Shown here: in pieces, positions 59,447-64,000 of the stretch | Position numbering within the stretch: position 1 is the first letter of the stretch | Layout: each line of letters starts with the position of its first letter | NCBI GenBank assembly: GCA_963799315.1 | Contig: CAWCWP010000001.1 | Location: 1,302,001 to 1,366,000, forward strand | Direction: 5' to 3' | From: Parerythrobacter_A sp963799315 | Lineage (GTDB): Bacteria > Pseudomonadota > Alphaproteobacteria > Sphingomonadales > Sphingomonadaceae | DNA length: 64,000 nt | Position numbers and translations under genes: made by a program | The notes under the pieces: model-generated | The model's database searches: none | Told to the model about the DNA's origin: nothing | The model's input: the letters and a program-made list of their open reading frames with translations, nothing else

Positions 59447-60067
59447 ATGGGACTTGATAAACAACAGCTTCGTGCGGGGATCGACACGGTGGCCGGTTTG
59501 GAGCCGAAGGTCGCCGCGGCACTCGACAAATGCGGCTATCCCGAACCGCGCCATCCGCGAGCCGGGCTATCGGACGTTGCTGCACATCATCGTCGGCCAG
59601 CAGGTCTCCGTCGCCGCGGCGCGCTCGGTGGTCGCCAAGCTGGAAGCGGAACTGGGCGAAGAACTGGCACCCGATGCGCTTCTGTCGCGCGATTTCGACA
59701 CGCTGCGCGCCTGCGGCCTGTCGCGGCAGAAACAGGGCTATGCCCGCTCGCTGTGCGAGTTGGTGGTGGATGGCGAGCTCGATATCGATCAGCCTGCCCG
59801 AAGATGACGAAGAAGCTATCGCCCAACTGACCCGGATCAAGGGCATCGGGCGCTGGTCGGCGGAGATATACTTGCTGTTTGCCGAAGGACGCCCCGATAT
59901 CTGGCCCGCAGGCGACCTCGCCGTGATGGCCGGTATCGGCAAGATACTCGGCCTGCCCGAACGGCCCGACGAAAAAGCGACCCGCGCCCTGTCCGAACCC
60001 TGGCGGCCCGCATCGCGGCGCGCTGGCGATGTTTACCTGGCATTGTTACGACAATCCCGCGCTTTGA
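59447..60067 (+). CDS. DNA-3-methyladenine glycosylase II (frameshifted)
   Basis: About 206 residues. Seen: EPGYRTLLHIIVGQQVSVAAARSVVAKLE, GLSRQKQGYARSL, and the HhH-GPD motif LTRIKGIGRWSAEIYLLFAEGRPDIWPAGDLAV with the catalytic Asp near the end. Finishes with FTWHCYDNPAL. Frame changes near 59545, 59795 and 60000-60030. Base excision repair of alkylated bases. Confidence 0.88.
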
Positions 60068-60160
60068 CGACGCTTTGCGGCAGTTGGTCGAGCCGGCGAT
60101 GTTTTGCGCGACGCGCCAGAACACGGTAAGCATACCTGCTATTCAACAAGGAGTCGTCCG

Positions 60161-62272
60161 ATGTTTGCACCTGCCAATCGCCGCCGTCCCGCCCTTTCGC
60201 TCCTTGCCGGAGCCGCCACCCCCGCACTGGCACTCGCGCTGGCGCTCGCCCTTCCTCACTCGACAATCGCCCAGACCCAAGCGGAGACCCCTGTTCCGAT
60301 GACTACGCCAACTTCCGTCCCTCGGCCTCCGTACCCCTGATCCCGCGCGATGCGCTGTTCGGCAATCCCACCCGCGCATCCGGCAATCTCAGCCCCGACG
60401 GCAAATGGCTCAGCTGGCTCGCACCCGATAACGACGTGCTGAATGTCTGGATCGCTCCCGTCGACGATCCTGACGCTGCCAAGGTTATGACCAAGGCGAC
60501 CGACCGCCCCATCCGCCAGTATTTCTGGGCACCGGACTCGCGCAGCCTGCTGTATATCCAGGACAAGGGCGGCGATGAAAACTTCCTGCTTTACGGCGTC
60601 GATATCGCCACCGGCGCGGAACGCACGCTGACCGATTTCGAGGATACGCGCGTCGATATTATCGGAACATCCGAAACAAAACGCGATAAGATGCTGGTCG
60701 GGCTGAACAATCGCGATGCGCGCTTCCACGATCCCTATCTGCTCGATCTCAATACCGGCGAACTGACGATGGTGTTGCAGAACGATGCCTATGCCGGGTT
60801 CCTGGCCGACGACAATCTGGACCTGCGCATGGCGGTTCGACCCAACGCGGCGGGCGGCATGGATTTCTTCACGATCACCGACGGCGTCATTGCGGACGAA
60901 GCCGACGAAAGCACCGAACTGGCGGATTCGCTGACCACGCAGCCCGCCGGGTTCACCACCGACGGCAAGACGATGTACTGGATCGACAGCCGCGGGCGCA
61001 ACACCGCCGCGCTGATCGCGCAGGATGTGGCGACGGGCGAAAAGACCGTGATCGCCGCGAACGACAAGGCCGATATCGGCGGCGCGATGACCGACCCCAA
61101 GACGGGCGAGATCGAAGCCTATTCGTTCAATTATCTCAAGACCGAATGGACCGCGATCGATCCCGACGTAAAGGCATCGCTCGACTGGCTCGATACCAAG
61201 CTGGAGGGCGAATTCGGCGTCCAGTCGCGCACCGAGGACGATACGAAATGGATCGTGTGGAACGATCCCGTCACCGCGCCATCGAAGACCTTCATCTATG
61301 ATCGCGGCGCGAAGACGCTGACCGATTTCTACACCACCCGCCCCGAACTGGTCGGCGCGCCGCTGCAACCGATGCACACGCCGCGAAATCACCGCGCGCG
61401 ACGGGCTGGTGCTGCCCTCCTACCTCACGCTGCCGCCCGGCAGCGATACCGATGGCGACGGCGTGCCGGATGACGCCGTGCCGATGGTGCTGCTGGTGCA
61501 TGGCGGGCCGTGGGCGCGCGATGATTATGGCTATAACCGCGCGCACCAATGGCTCGCCAATCGCGGCTATGCCGTGCTCAGCGTCAACTTCCGCGGCTCG
61601 ACCGGCTTCGGCAAGGACTTCATCACTGCGGGCGACAAGCAGTGGGGCCTGAAGATGCACGACGACCTGATCGACGCTGTCGACTGGGCCGTGGCGGAAG
61701 GGATTACCGCAGACGACAGCGTCGCTATCATGGGCGGCTCCTATGGCGGCTATGCCACGCTGGCGGGCCTTGCCTTCACGCCCGAGAAGTTTGCCTGCGG
61801 GGTCGATATCGTCGGGCCATCCAACCTCGAAACGCTGCTGGAAACGATCCCGCCTTACTGGGAGCCGCTGATCGCGCAGTTCCACGAACGCATGGGTGAT
61901 CCGCGCACGCCGGAAGGCCTGGCAGCCCTGAAGAAAGCCAGCCCGCTCTATTCCGCCGACAAGATCACCAAGCCGCTGCTGATCGGACAGGGCGCAAACG
62001 ATCCGCGCGTGAAGCAGGCGGAAAGCGACCAGATCGTCGCCGCGATGCAGGCGGCAGGGCATTCCGGTCACCTACGTGCTGTTCCCCGACGAGGGCCACG
62101 GCTTCGCCAAGCCTGCCAACAACATCGCCTTCAACGCGGTTGCCGAGAACTTCCTCGCCACCTGCCTCGGCGGACGCGCGGAACCGATTGGCGAGACGGT
62201 AACGGGGTCGACCGCGCAAATCGTCGAGGGCGAGGAGCATGTGCAGGGTCTGGAAGACGCGCTGGCGGTTAG
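60161..62272 (+). CDS. S9 family peptidase, prolyl oligopeptidase-like (frameshifted)
   Basis: Signal peptide (ALALALALALPHSTIAQ), beta-propeller region (ASGNLSPDGKWLSWLAPDN, YFWAPDSRSLLYIQD), then the alpha/beta hydrolase domain: GGPWARDDYGYNRAHQWLA, nucleophile GGSYGGYA, Asp in GANDPRVKQAE and His in DEGHGFAKP. Indels near 60290, 61385 and 62065, and the stop (TAG 62270) needs a frame join. About 700 residues. Secreted or periplasmic peptidase with dipeptidyl or acylaminoacyl activity possible. Confidence 0.9.
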
Positions 62273-62328
62273 TCCACGGCTGGATGGTGCAACCGCTCGC
62301 GCTAGGACGGGCGCAAAGGGAGAGCATC

Positions 62329-63139
62329 ATGGCGCAACGCGATACGACACGACGCAAGTCGATTTTCATCACGGGCGGTGGTTCCGGCATCGGGCGCGCC
62401 ATGGCGCAGCGGTTTGCACAGGGCGGCTGGTTCGTCGGGCTTGGCGATGTCGATGATGCGGGCATGGCGGACACGGTCGAGATGATCGGCGCGGACTATG
62501 CCTTTACGCACCGCTTCGACGTGCGCGACCGGACGGCGTGGGATGAGGCGCTGGCTGCTTTCGACACGGCGGCGGGCGGCATCGATGCGCTGGTCAACAA
62601 CGCCGGTATCCCGCTGGGCGGGCCGCTGATCGACAACAGCGAGGACGAGATCACGCGTTGTCTCGACATCAATCTGAAAGGCGTGCTGTTCGGCGCGCAG
62701 GCCGCGTTTCCCCATTTGCTGAAGACCGCGCCGGGCAGCTGCCTGCTCAACACCGCCAGCGCCGCGGGGATCTACGGCTCGCCCTCGTCTTCCGTCTACA
62801 GCGCCACCAAGTTCGGGGTGCGCGGCCTGACCGAAAGCCTCGACGGCGAATGGGCGGAACATGGCATCAAGGTCGCTTCGCTCTGCCCCGCCTTCATCGA
62901 CACGCCGCTATTGTCTCACACGATGAACGCGCGCGCCAACGAGGACATCCGCAGCCGCGTGGTCGATGCCGGTCTGGAAATCACGCCGGTCGCCGAAGTC
63001 GCGGAGGCCGCGTGGAACGCGGTGCATGGCGACAAGGCTGCACTGGCTGGTCGGCAAGACGGCAAAGCGTATGGCGTTCGGCGCGCGCTGGATGCCGGGC
63101 CGCGTGCGCAAGGACTTGCGGGCGCGCGGCTCGCTGTAA
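62329..63139 (+). CDS. Short-chain dehydrogenase/reductase (3' frameshift)
   Basis: Seen: ITGGGSGIGRAMAQRFA, LVNNAGIPLGGPL, ASAAGIYGSPSSSVYSATKFG (catalytic Ser, YxxxK) and LCPAFIDTPL. The last about 35 residues shift frame near 63045 and end RVRKDLRARGSL. GGGAG ribosome site precedes ATG 62329. About 270 residues. Substrate unknown. Its end is 3 nt from phhB, convergent. Confidence 0.88.
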
Positions 63140-63142
63140 CGG

Positions 63143-63446
63143 TTAAAGCAGCGCGTCGATCGCCTTTGCCATCTTGCGCATCGCGCGCCGACAGCCCGCC
63201 ATCTTCGCCCGCATCGTGCGTAGTCAGGGTGATGGCGACGGTGGCATAGACATTGGACCATTCGGGATGATGGTCCTGCTCGTGCGCCAGCAATGCGACG
63301 CGGGCCATGAAGCCCCACGCCTCGCTGAAATCGCCATGCTCGAATGTACGCTGGATCGCCTTGCCGTCCGTCGCGCACCGTCCATGTCGGGATGAGCCGC
63401 CAACAGCTGCGTCGCGTTCGGCTTCGGTCAGTTCGGATACGGACAT
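63143..63446 (-). CDS. phhB: Pterin-4a-carbinolamine dehydratase (frameshifted)
   Basis: About 100 residues after joining frames near 63390 and 63225. Seen: MSVSELTEAERDAAVGG, AIQRTFEHGDFSEAWGFMARVALLAHEQDHHPEWSN (the family core with the His-His dyad) and VYATVAITLTTHDAGGLS. Recycles pterin cofactor or acts as DcoH-type protein. Often near ccmA in alphaproteobacteria. Confidence 0.88.
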
Positions 63447-63505
63447 TGCGTGCGCGGGTCCTTCTGTGCTTGTGAGCTCCACAGGTTTCGCCTAACCGAC
63501 CAGCC

Positions 63506-64000
63506 ATGCAAGCGGGCAGCTCTTATCGCGCGCGACGTCGCCTGCCGCCGCGGCGACCGGTTGCTGCTGCGCGGGTTTTCCTGCGCTGATGCGAGGCGGG
63601 CGATGCGCTGCTGTGCGCGGCGCCAACGGCATCGGCAAGACCAGCCTGATCCGCATTCTGGCGGGGTTGCGCGCCCGTTCGACCGGAGACGGTCGAGCGT
63701 GGCTGGGACGGCAGTCGCGCTGGTCGATCGAGAACGCCCGCGCTGGACCCGCCCTGCCGCTGCGCGAGGCGCTGGCGTTCTGGTGCCGCGATGGACGGTG
63801 CGTCGCGCAGCGCCGCACGGAACCGTCGGATCTTCAGCGATCTGGCCGACGTGCCGGTGCGCTACCTCTCGACCGGACAGCGCAAGCGGGCCGCCTTTGC
63901 CCGGCTGATGGCGCAGCGATGCCGCCGTCTGGTTGCTGGACGAACCGCTGAACGGTCTGGATAGCGATGGCGTTGCGCTGGTCGAGAGACTGGTTGCGCG
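63506..64000 (+). CDS. ccmA: Heme exporter ATP-binding protein CcmA (partial, frameshifted)
   Basis: Cytochrome c maturation ABC ATPase. Seen: ARDVACRRGDRLLLRGFSCA, Walker A GANGIGKTSLIR, the ABC signature LSTGQRKRAAFARL and Walker B WLLDEPLNGLDSDG. Frames change near 63525, 63590, 63800 and 63925. Truncated by the right edge of the window. ATG 63506 start. Confidence 0.88.

Overview
The window looks like a chromosomal segment of a high-GC alphaproteobacterium of the order Sphingomonadales, probably Erythrobacteraceae or a close relative. This is inferred from gene order and protein style: argH-lptM-lysA, serC-serA-hisZ-(insert)-purA, cobA-DUF2849-cysI-DUF934-cysH, and a full mraZ-to-ftsZ division and cell wall cluster. 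No phage, plasmid, CRISPR or transposase gene was seen. The content is mostly housekeeping.

Layout. 1-4.2 kb: the end of a TlpA-like lipoprotein gene, then argH, lptM, lysA and a siroheme synthase N-domain gene on the + strand. 4.2-14.5 kb: mostly minus strand, with a winged-helix regulator, an L,D-transpeptidase, purA, two secreted proteins of unknown function, hisZ, serA and serC; one aldo/keto reductase lies on the + strand. 14.6-19.4 kb: a GT4 glycosyltransferase, a membrane protein and a Sel1-like protein, rarA, a DUF429-like gene and tRNA-Thr. 19.5-28.7 kb: queF, a proline-rich membrane protein, then sulfur metabolism: sseA-metC-mscS, and cobA-DUF2849-cysI-DUF934-cysH, which supplies siroheme methylation, sulfite reduction and PAPS reduction. 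28.7-35.3 kb (minus): obgE-proB-epimerase, a proline-rich envelope protein, a BI-1 family protein, and ybjN-proC. 35.5-56.4 kb (minus): the dcw cluster, in transcription order mraZ, rsmH, ftsL, ftsI, murE, murF, mraY, murD, ftsW, murG, murC, murB, ddl, ftsQ, ftsA, ftsZ, followed by a TPR-SPOR gene. Nearly all neighbours overlap by 1-4 nt or abut, which suggests translational coupling. 56.7-64 kb: an envelope lipoprotein, a TM protein, cysK, a 2Fe-2S ferredoxin, alkA, an S9 peptidase, an SDR, phhB and the start of ccmA.

Sequence quality is a central observation. About twenty genes, including essential ones (obgE, rsmH, ftsW, lysA), are interrupted by small indels, often several per gene, and these fall in patches, while long stretches between patches are clean. 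The parsimonious reading is uncorrected sequencing or assembly error, so the broken genes are annotated as intact functions spanning several frames. I found no convincing new multi-gene system. The best leads are a REP-like palindrome inside cysI, a DnaA box before ftsZ, a hairpin that would mask the serC Shine-Dalgarno, and two Sel1-like cysteine-rich secreted proteins.
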